DNA of 6,925 nt from assembly GCA_017394925.1 (NCBI GenBank), contig JAFPWQ010000099.1, positions 1 through 6,925 on the forward strand, written 5' to 3'. Position 1 is the first letter of the stretch, and each line of letters starts with the position of its first letter. Origin of the DNA: Synergistaceae bacterium (GTDB taxonomy: Bacteria; Synergistota; Synergistia; Synergistales; Aminobacteriaceae). Shown here in pieces: positions 1 to 5,880 of the stretch. The position numbers and the translations under genes were made by a program. The notes under the pieces are model-generated. The model had not been told where the DNA came from, searched no databases, and saw only the letters and a program-made list of their open reading frames with translations.

Positions 1-1304
1 AGAGTCTCAGCCTGAATCATGTCGGCCTTAATCTGATTCCATAACGGGGATTTACTGCCGCCCTCCGTGATGATTATTCGGTCAACGGGTGTACCTGATG
101 CCCTGCACCTGTCAGCTATTTCTGAATATTCGCCTGCAATAGCCTCAAGCACTGAACGCCATAACACGAACTGATTCGTATTCATTCCCATGTTCATAAA
201 GCACCCGTGAACATTCTCGAATCCCTTTTGGCCTCCCGTGAGATAAGGCAGAAATCTTACGCCCTCAGAGCCTGCCGGAATTTTTTTCGCGCCTTCACTA
301 AGAAAATCATAATATGAATCATCACCGGCCTTGTTGCATATGTTATCCCTGAACCAGCGTAACGCGAGTCCTCCTGTGCGCACGAATCCCCAGTAAAAAT
401 ATGTGTCGGGAAAAGTCCCGGAATTGAAGATTAAGCCGCTGCCTTTTCCGCTGAGACCCGGAATTATCCCGTTAGTTGAAATGCAGAACATCGAACACGT
501 TCCGGCAACATCAACCGCATGACCGGGTTCATAAACTCCGCACGCAAGCAATGACTGCATTGTGTCTCCTGCACCCGCACATACCGCAATGCCTTCAGGA
601 AGCCCGGTATATTCTGATGCTTCACGTGATAATTTGCCGATTATGTCATACGGTCTCTTTATCACCGGCATGAGTCCTTTATCGATTCCGAGAATATCAA
701 GCTGTTCATCTGACCACGCTTTAGCTTTCACGTCATAGCCGAGTCCCCAGCCCGACATTGCGCCCCAGTCTATAAAAGCGTCTTCTGCTTTGAGTCCTGC
801 GAGTCGCATTAAGATATACGGTGCATTGTGAATGAATTTGCGAATCTCTTTTGCATTCGGGGAATTCTTTAACAGCCATCGCGCATGTAAAGCAGGGAAC
901 AAGCATAACGGTTCAGGATTACCTGTTTCATTCGCCCATATATTTAGATTCATTGAGGCTAATTCTTCAGCGTCTTCCTGTGTCCGTGAGTCAAGATAAT
1001 TGATATACGGCGTGATTGCTATTCCGTCTTCGTTTATGCCCGCAATGCCGCAGATTATTCCGTCTCCCATAATTGCCCGGACTGAATGAGTATCAATGCC
1101 TTTAGCCTTTAACTGTTCAGCGCATGATTTCATTCCTTTGAGTGCAAGCGCATAATATTCTTTCACGTCCATTTGAACCCAGCCGGTATTGGGATAATAC
1201 AGCGTAGTAGGATTCACATTTACGGCGGCTTGTCTGCCATGTGCATCATAAACTGCGACTTTCACGCTCTGAGTGCCTGCGTCGAAACAAAGATAGTAAT
1301 TCAA
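1..1304 (-). CDS. FGGY-family carbohydrate kinase (xylulokinase-like), C-terminus cut by window edge
   Basis: This is a cytoplasmic ATP-dependent sugar or polyol kinase of the FGGY family. The visible 434 residues are open to the window edge; family members are usually about 490-530 residues, so roughly 60-90 C-terminal residues are missing. Residues 8-15 (DAGTQSVK) are the N-terminal phosphate-binding motif. GAGDT at 244-248 holds the expected catalytic Asp247. DVAGTCSMF (265-273) and GGSKSPLWNQIKAD (415-428) match the C-terminal ATP-binding lobe. The start is TTG: it is the only start that keeps the DAGT motif, an in-frame stop lies eight codons upstream (1326-1328), and GGAGG sits 9 bases ahead. 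The Met-His substrate-site motif of xylulokinases (GQMHG type) is replaced by GDGIICG (80-86), so xylulose is not assured as substrate. The neighbours do not settle the substrate. The family call is firm; the specificity is open. Confidence 0.92.
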   Translation of the reverse strand, partial: MNYYLCFDAGTQSVKVAVYDAHGRQAAVNVNPTTLYYPNTGWVQMDVKEYYALALKGMKSCAEQLKAKGIDTHSVRAIMGDGIICGIAGINEDGIAITPYINYLDSRTQEDAEELASMNLNIWANETGNPEPLCLFPALHARWLLKNSPNAKEIRKFIHNAPYILMRLAGLKAEDAFIDWGAMSGWGLGYDVKAKAWSDEQLDILGIDKGLMPVIKRPYDIIGKLSREASEYTGLPEGIAVCAGAGDTMQSLLACGVYEPGHAVDVAGTCSMFCISTNGIIPGLSGKGSGLIFNSGTFPDTYFYWGFVRTGGLALRWFRDNICNKAGDDSYYDFLSEGAKKIPAGSEGVRFLPYLTGGQKGFENVHGCFMNMGMNTNQFVLWRSVLEAIAGEYSEIADRCRASGTPVDRIIITEGGSKSPLWNQIKADMIQAET

Positions 1305-1311
1305 GATTAAG

Positions 1312-1318
1312 CACCTCC
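1312..1318 (-). promoter_or_regulatory. Ribosome binding site of the FGGY kinase
   Basis: The minus strand reads GGAGGTG here, with 9 bases between GGAGG and the TTG start at 1304. This strong Shine-Dalgarno match decides the TTG start. A nine-codon mini-frame (ATG at 1336, MSYNLFGGA, stop at 1307-1309) runs across the site in another frame and is probably accidental. Confidence 0.85.
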
Positions 1319-1336
1319 GAATAGATTATAGCTCAT

Positions 1337-1377
1337 AAAAATATCCCCCCTTGCCCACACTCGGACAAAGGAGGATA
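1337..1377 (-). terminator. Rho-independent terminator of the surface-protein gene
   Basis: Read on the minus strand, the arm 1377-1366 (TATCCTCCTTTG) pairs with 1353-1342 (CAAGGGGGGATA) over 12 base pairs, two of them G-U wobbles, around a 12-base loop. Five T follow at 1341-1337. On the plus strand the two wobbles become C-A mismatches and there is no T run, so the hairpin works only in the minus direction. It lies about 40 bases after the stop of the surface-protein gene and ends 32 bases before the kinase start codon. Confidence 0.88.
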
Positions 1378-1417
1378 AAATCAATCTGCGTTTATTTTAC
1401 TGCGTATATTACTGTCT

Positions 1418-4400
1418 TTACTTTTTGCGTCTTGCAATGAATGCACCAAGTACTGCAAGTGCCATTGCTGAGAACCCTGCTGAACATCCGCCGCCGCCTG
1501 AACTGCCCGGTACGCTGGACTGTCTCGTTACAGTGATGCTCAAGCTTTCTGAGTCCGTATTGCCAGCCGCATCAACTGCCGTTACAGTGAAAACATTCGG
1601 TGATGATGCAATAAGCGCGCTGTCTGTCGGAAGAATTGTAACTGTCGCTTCGTTATCGACTGTCGTAAGTGCTACCCAGTCGGCTGAAGGACTGATCGAA
1701 TACGTTACATCACCCGTTGCGTTAGCCGCAGTGTACGTTACTATCTCAGTGTTATTGAGTGCAACTGTTACATACCTTGCTGACGGCGTTATGTAGAAAT
1801 CATCAGACTCAGGTCCCGGCTCAGGTCCAGGTCCCGGTTCAGGGGTAACTTTAGTTTTCTCAAGTTTCACCGTAAGCATAGGTCTGGTGAGCTCCGTACC
1901 CGCAGGAATCCAGAATGCAAGATAGCCCGTAGTTACTCCGGAACTCTTGAACTCATCAACCGTCAGTGTCTCAAGGTGTGCAGGTATATCACCATCAGCT
2001 TCTACAGCCTTCATTACGCGTGCTGTTGCGGTATTACCCAAAGGACCGTCAGGATAGAACACAAATTCGCCGTTATTCGCGCTGGCAAGAATCTTTTCCC
2101 TGTTCGCATCGGTAATGTCAAAGTTCACAGCCACAACGTAAACATGATCTTCTACTTCCTTAGTGCCGTCAAGAGCAGGAAGTCTCACAACTCTGGTAAG
2201 ATCATAGCCCTCGTTAGCTACCATTGCGTTGCATTCTGTATCAGTTCTCGTCCAGTCCTCACCGACAACTACATGGTTGATTCTGCCGCCCGTGTCATCG
2301 CTGATTCTGAAATACTGCAGTTCGTTCGTATATACCGTAGAGCTGATAAGATTCCAGTCGACCATTGTCGTGAAGAATGAGTTCTTCTGTGCCGTGAATT
2401 TGCTCGTTGCCGTTGTCGTAACGGTTATTTCAACTGTATCTTCTTTTACCTTCTCCTGAACTTCCTGTGGAAGATCAGCAACTGAAACTGCAATGACAGG
2501 TTCATACTCAACATTAGGTTCAAGGAACGTTACGATTGTAACAACGCCTGGAAGTGCTCCGCTCGGATCATCATTACCAGGAACAAGATCTACGACATCT
2601 CCGTTGCTGTTAAGGAAGACTGCCTCGTTGCCGTTGTCCTCTGCCGCCGCTATAACTCTTCCGGCCGCCATGACACCGTTGTTTCTTAACCTGTTGCCGC
2701 CAGTTGTAGCTCCAGTTGTACCTACTGGATTTCTGAAGAATATAATTGCAGTGTTATATAAAGCTTCTGCAAATTTGTGCTGGAAATCCGCATATCCGCC
2801 CGTCGGATGGTTCGTTTTGGGGAACGCTCCGGCAGATGTCAAATTGGTGCTGCCTGAGCCTGCATCCTGGGCTTTTCCGGCAAGGAACTTATTGGCTTTC
2901 TGCATCTCATTACCTGTGGGCGTACTCACTCTGAGAGAAGCTTTGTCAGCTCTTACGTTGCTTGAAGAACTGCCGCTTATAGCAAGACGGGAGCCAAATT
3001 CCGCAAGTGTTGCCGGATTATCGAGTGTATTGTTGACGTTCTCTTGTGTCTGTGCAGCATCTTCCTGTGAGAAGCCCATATTCTGCATAGCCTCGCTTAT
3101 ATCCTTGGTTGCGTTGTCTGCAAGTTCATCAGTATTAGCGGATACATCTTCAGGAAGAGTGAATGTTGTTCCTTCAGTTGTAGTCTCATATGAAACTTCT
3201 TCCTCGTGCTCCTCTGTCTCTGTTTCCTCTGCTTCAGTCTCAACGCCGGCTATTTCCTGTACCTGTGCTTTTTCTTCTTCTGTCTGCTCAGGAACAGTTG
3301 AACTTTCATTGCGTGCAACCGTTATGACAATATCGTTAGTTTTTGCTGAACCTGTCAGCATGTCTTCAGTTCCTGCGCCGGTTGTCTCTGTAACTCTGAT
3401 CACGACAGGATACGCACCTGCTAATACATCAACACCGGGTGCAACAGTTAATGTTGTTCCGCTCAGTGTTGCCCATGCAGGTCCTGAAACTTTCTCGTAT
3501 GCAAGAGTTCCGCCCTGACTTGCAGTTCCTGTTACTGTTACTGTCTGGGCTGCATCTCCGGCTGTCATGTTCACGGCATATGTGCTTGCTGTGATTGTCG
3601 GTGCCGGTGTCGGAGGAATCGGTTTCACTACTACGATAGTGATTGCCGCTTTGGCTGATCCTGCTCTGTAGCCTGCTGCCGTCTCAGTTACTGTTACTGT
3701 CGCTGAGTAGGTTTTGGGTTCTACAGTTGCATCAGGATTCAACGTAAGCGTGCCTGTATTCCCATTCATTGCCATGGTTACCCATGAAGGGGCAGAGATT
3801 GCGTACTCAAGTGTTCCGCCCTGTCCTGCAGTACCCGTTACTGAAGCCGTTACAGACCCTGCGCCGCGTGTCATCGTAATCTGCTGAAGACTTAAAGCGA
3901 TACCTGGCGTTGTGAATGGAGGAGCCTGTACGTTAATGGGTATATCAATATCTGCCATTCCTGTTGTCCAGCCTGGTGCCCTCTCAGTAACTCTGACTGT
4001 GAGCACATAGTTTCCCTCCTCTGTAGTTGCGGAAGGCTGAACAGCTACTGCTCCTGTCGGTAACATTATTGCCCATGTGGGACCGTCAACTTTGCTGAAT
4101 GCCAGAGTTGAATTTTCTGCTCCTGCTGTTGCCGTTCCTGTGAGTGTTACCATCGTTGCTACTGGCTGTCCTGCTGTTGCCGTTACGCTTGCCGGGCTTG
4201 CTGCAATTCTGGGAACAAGCGTACCAAGATAACCTACTCCGATATTGAACGTTGCAAAGTCTGTTCCCGTCTGGCCGTCTCTTGCTGTCTCTGTTACCCG
4301 GACTACGAGCGTGAATGACCCGGTTACGCCTGCAGGAGGTGCAAAGGTGATTGTAGTTCCGCTTAATGTTGCCCATTCAGGACCAGAAACTATCTCATAA

Positions 4401-4891
4401 GTAAGAGTTCCGCCCTGACTTGATACTGCTGATACTGTCCTTGTTACAGTCAGACCAGGTGCTACAGTTACGCTTGCAGTTCTCGGCGAGATCACCGGCA
4501 GCGGCGGGAGAAATCCTACGGTTACATTGATTGTAGCTGTCCCTGTTGCTGTCCTTGATGAAGCGTGGCCTGCAGTATCAGATTCGGTGTATGTCTCTGT
4601 TACACTTACTGTTACTGTATAACTTCCTCCCTGTGTTGCTGTTGCAGGGGCAGTAATAGTTAATGCTGAACCGCTGACTGATGCCCATGCTGATGCTGTT
4701 CCTCCTGTAACACTGAAAGCACCAAGTGTTCCGCCGTTAGGGTTCGTTGCACTTAAGGCTACAGTTGCTGACGCTCCCGGCAGAATGGTTACTGACGAAG
4801 GAGAAGCCGTTATAACAGGATCAGCTGCGAATGCACTGCCTGCAAACGCAAGTAATGCACTGACCATGAATAGCGCAAAAACTTTTTTCAT
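1418..4891 (-). CDS. Large exported surface protein with Ig-like repeats and a Synerg-CTERM sorting signal
   Basis: The gene encodes a 1157-residue secreted, envelope-anchored protein, probably an adhesin or surface-layer component; its ligand is unknown. Residues 1-22 are a signal peptide with a lysine start, a hydrophobic core and an SAFA cleavage site before ADP. Five Ig-like repeats follow (about 25-528), each opening with an IxASPxSVT-like strand and carrying a VTET or VTER motif at 97, 199, 301, 401 and 500. Then come a Glu-rich linker (529-575), a region I do not recognise (576-1015), a Pro-Gly linker (1017-1028), a sixth Ig-like domain (1030-1123) and the C-terminal sorting signal. 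The mature part has only two cysteines, Cys887 and Cys1136. I chose ATG 4891 because it opens a perfect signal peptide and follows AAAGGAG. An in-frame TTG at 5008 falls inside the promoter -35 box, so it is not transcribed from that promoter. The gene is a single-gene transcript between its own promoter and terminator. Confidence 0.92.
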   Translation of the reverse strand: MKKVFALFMVSALLAFAGSAFAADPVITASPSSVTILPGASATVALSATNPNGGTLGAFSVTGGTASAWASVSGSALTITAPATATQGGSYTVTVSVTETYTESDTAGHASSRTATGTATINVTVGFLPPLPVISPRTASVTVAPGLTVTRTVSAVSSQGGTLTYEIVSGPEWATLSGTTITFAPPAGVTGSFTLVVRVTETARDGQTGTDFATFNIGVGYLGTLVPRIAASPASVTATAGQPVATMVTLTGTATAGAENSTLAFSKVDGPTWAIMLPTGAVAVQPSATTEEGNYVLTVRVTERAPGWTTGMADIDIPINVQAPPFTTPGIALSLQQITMTRGAGSVTASVTGTAGQGGTLEYAISAPSWVTMAMNGNTGTLTLNPDATVEPKTYSATVTVTETAAGYRAGSAKAAITIVVVKPIPPTPAPTITASTYAVNMTAGDAAQTVTVTGTASQGGTLAYEKVSGPAWATLSGTTLTVAPGVDVLAGAYPVVIRVTETTGAGTEDMLTGSAKTNDIVITVARNESSTVPEQTEEEKAQVQEIAGVETEAEETETEEHEEEVSYETTTEGTTFTLPEDVSANTDELADNATKDISEAMQNMGFSQEDAAQTQENVNNTLDNPATLAEFGSRLAISGSSSSNVRADKASLRVSTPTGNEMQKANKFLAGKAQDAGSGSTNLTSAGAFPKTNHPTGGYADFQHKFAEALYNTAIIFFRNPVGTTGATTGGNRLRNNGVMAAGRVIAAAEDNGNEAVFLNSNGDVVDLVPGNDDPSGALPGVVTIVTFLEPNVEYEPVIAVSVADLPQEVQEKVKEDTVEITVTTTATSKFTAQKNSFFTTMVDWNLISSTVYTNELQYFRISDDTGGRINHVVVGEDWTRTDTECNAMVANEGYDLTRVVRLPALDGTKEVEDHVYVVAVNFDITDANREKILASANNGEFVFYPDGPLGNTATARVMKAVEADGDIPAHLETLTVDEFKSSGVTTGYLAFWIPAGTELTRPMLTVKLEKTKVTPEPGPGPEPGPESDDFYITPSARYVTVALNNTEIVTYTAANATGDVTYSISPSADWVALTTVDNEATVTILPTDSALIASSPNVFTVTAVDAAGNTDSESLSITVTRQSSVPGSSGGGGCSAGFSAMALAVLGAFIARRKK
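1421..1516 (-). other. Synerg-CTERM protein-sorting signal (residues 1126-1157)
   Basis: The last 32 residues have the three parts of a C-terminal sorting signal: SGGGGCSAGF with Cys1136, a hydrophobic helix of about 13 residues (AMALAVLGAFIA), and the basic end RRKK. This Gly-Gly-Cys arrangement is the pattern known from Synergistetes exported proteins. Such signals are generally thought to be cut by a membrane protease near the Cys, with the protein then held at the outer surface. The match is by eye to the known pattern. No processing protease is encoded in the window. Confidence 0.85.
1808..1843 (-). repeat. Pro-Gly linker (residues 1017-1028)
   Basis: The segment reads PEPGPGPEPGPE and is encoded by short imperfect DNA repeats (plus-strand units like TCAGGTCCCGG). 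It separates the unrecognised central region from the last Ig-like domain and probably works as a stiff, extended spacer near the cell surface. Such repeats can change length by slippage. Confidence 0.8.
1847..3166 (-). other. Unrecognised central region of the surface protein (residues 576-1015)
   Basis: About 440 residues here do not look like the flanking Ig-like repeats. The first part (about 576-680) is polar and probably partly helical, with Asn, Gln and Ser-rich stretches (for example SGSSSSN at 639-645). The later part (about 700-1015) alternates short hydrophobic strands with polar turns, such as PGVVTIVTFLEP (781-792), YEPVIAVSVADLP (796-808) and GYLAFWIPAGTELTRPMLTVKL (989-1010, in two pieces around PAG). 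It holds the single ectodomain cysteine, Cys887. I recognise no catalytic motif. It could be the functional head carried by the Ig-like stalk. Confidence 0.55.
3167..3307 (-). other. Glu/Thr-rich acidic linker (residues 529-575)
   Basis: The segment between the fifth Ig-like repeat and the central region is dominated by Glu with Thr and Val, for example TEAEETETEEHEEE at 552-565. It is probably a flexible or extended, strongly negative spacer. Its composition differs sharply from the Glu-poor, Thr/Ala/Gly-rich repeats before it. Confidence 0.8.
3308..4819 (-). repeat. Five tandem Ig-like repeats in the surface protein (residues 25-528)
   Basis: Five copies of about 100 residues follow each other, at roughly 26-127, 134-221, 228-323, 330-424 and 432-528. 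The shared pattern is IxASPxSVTxxxG, then GGTLxYxxVSGPxWATLSG, then a strand ending in VTET. Repeats 2 and 5 are closest: QGGTLxYExVSGPxWATLSGTT occurs at 159 and again at 459, and the DNA at 4351-4420 and 3451-3520 agrees in about 59 of 70 bases. The fold is inferred to be Ig-like or cadherin-like from strand pattern and length. Confidence 0.85.
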
Positions 4892-4903
4892 AAAAACAAA
4901 GCA

Positions 4904-4910
4904 CTCCTTT
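4904..4910 (-). promoter_or_regulatory. Ribosome binding site of the surface-protein gene
   Basis: The minus strand reads AAAGGAG, with 12 bases between GGAG and the ATG at 4891. The spacing is slightly long but this is the only good site, and it supports ATG 4891 over any upstream start. Confidence 0.75.
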
Positions 4911-4980
4911 CGGAAAATTATAATGATGAAAAATCTGTAAAAACATAAAACTAAGTAATACACGCAGAATTGCAATAGAC

Positions 4981-5008
4981 ATTCTACACCGCGATAATTT
5001 TTTGTCAA
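4981..5008 (-). promoter_or_regulatory. Sigma-70-type promoter of the surface-protein gene
   Basis: On the minus strand a perfect -35 box TTGACA (5008-5003) is followed after 16 bases by TAGAAT (4986-4981), one base off the -10 consensus. Transcription should start near 4974, giving a leader of about 80 bases that is AT-rich and has several T runs. The -35 box begins 9 bases after the amidohydrolase stop codon. I see no terminator between the two genes, so the upstream transcript may also read through. Confidence 0.8.
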
Positions 5009-5017
5009 TTCATATAC

Positions 5018-5880
5018 TCACTCATTTAATCTCAAAATTGAACGCGCATTCTCATAAAATATTTTTCTTTTTTCACTCTCACTTAACGGCAATGCACTTA
5101 ATGCCATAACACTCTCAGTTTGAGATGCCCACGGTGAATCACTTCCGAAAAGCACACGTTCAGCTCCGAATGCATGAATCATTTTTACGAATTCATCTGC
5201 ACATAACATCATGCACTCTTCAGAACGCGAATAATAGCCGTCATTGTTCGGAGTGAATGAGCCAAGAGAAAATGCCGTGTCGATATATGCGTGTGTGTCT
5301 GCAAAGAGCTCAAGTGATTTATGCCAGCACCGCCAGCCTCCCATGTGTGCAAGTATGACTCTCTCATTGCCTGACGATTTCATTGCACGCAGAATCTTTT
5401 CAGGCATTGCGTTTTCATTTCCGGGATAGCCGATGTCATAACCTGCATGAATCATTACCCATAAGTCATATTTGCCGGCACATTCGAGAATCCGTATGTA
5501 TCTTGCATCATCAACGGGCATGTTCTGATACACTGGGTGCAGTTTGATTCCCTTAATGCCGGATTTAGATATTCGCCTGAGTTCTGAGTCATAATCTTCA
5601 AGTTCTGGGTGCATCGCTCCGAATGAAATTATTCCGGATGATTTGAATCGCGAATTTATATTTATCGCAGAATCGTTAATGTGAATAACCTGACTCGGAC
5701 TCGTGGCTACAGGCTGAATGACAGAACATGATATTTTAGCCTCACGCATTGAGTTCATGAGTGCGCTTACTGTTCCGTCCGTGAATGCAGGCGTATGGCT
5801 CTTCGCCTTTAATGCCGCAATTGCACGTGCCGCTTTTTATCGGGGAATGTGTGAGTGTGAATATCGACAATATCAGTCAT
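5018..5880 (-). CDS. Metal-dependent amidohydrolase (amidohydrolase-2 type TIM barrel), interrupted by a frameshift
   Basis: The product is a cytoplasmic TIM-barrel hydrolase or decarboxylase of the amidohydrolase superfamily; its substrate is unknown. The intact protein would have about 287 residues, normal for the family. From ATG 5880 the frame reads MTDIVDIHTHTFPDKK, giving metal ligands His8 and His10. Downstream of the A5 run at 5834-5838 the family-like sequence continues in the -1 frame, starting AARAIAAL and running to the stop at 5018. The remaining expected site residues are all there: His115 (KGIKLHP), His145 (MIHAG), His179 (LAHMGG) and Asp248 (FGSDSPW). Starting at the internal ATG 5758 would give a clean 246-residue frame but lose strand 1 and the HxH motif, so that product would probably be inactive. 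ATG 5880 overlaps the symporter stop by 8 bases (ATGACTGA), which suggests translational coupling. The break may be a sequence error, a real mutation or slippage. Confidence 0.87.
5833..5838 (-). other. Frameshift site in the amidohydrolase gene
   Basis: The minus strand reads AAAAAG, coding Lys15-Lys16 in the starting frame. Without a shift, translation from ATG 5880 ends soon after, at a TAA seven codons past the site. Re-reading the G as the first base of GCG (a -1 shift), or adding one A to the run, restores the whole protein. The heptamer is T AAA AAG, not the classic A AAA AAG slippery site, so a one-base loss in the homopolymer is the simplest reading. Confidence 0.8.

Noticed and set aside
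476..673. Plus-strand open frame opposite the kinase gene
   Set aside because: The minus strand encodes conserved kinase sequence through the whole stretch, including the GAGDT motif.
1307..1336. Nine-codon reading frame ahead of the kinase, considered as a leader peptide
   Set aside because: Its ATG lies against the terminator T run without a ribosome binding site, and the frame has no codon bias or regulatory codon run.
1425..2459. Several shorter plus-strand open frames antisense to the C-terminal part of the surface-protein gene
   Set aside because: They are low-complexity complements of the real gene, with no start signals and no plausible protein features.
2493..3518. Open frame of 341 codons on the plus strand, opposite the surface-protein gene
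   Set aside because: It is a mirror of the Thr/Ala/Gly/Val-rich coding frame on the other strand. It has no ribosome binding site or recognisable domain, and the minus-strand product has a signal peptide, repeats and a sorting signal.
4086..4376. A 96-codon minus-strand frame nested in the Ig-like repeats
   Set aside because: It is an alternative frame of the repeat DNA, rich in Arg, Asn and Ser, with no ribosome binding site. The main frame is clearly the coding one.
4917..4922. A perfect TATAAT on the minus strand just above the ribosome binding site of the surface-protein gene
   Set aside because: No acceptable -35 box lies 16-18 bases upstream and its start point would fall on the ribosome binding site. 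The TTGACA/TAGAAT pair at 4981-5008 is far better. The leader is AT-rich enough for a chance match.
4967..5011. Inverted GAATTG (4967-4972) and CAATTC (5006-5011) flanking the promoter, considered as an operator or terminator
   Set aside because: The arms are only six bases of AT-rich sequence 33 bases apart, with no T run or extended symmetry.
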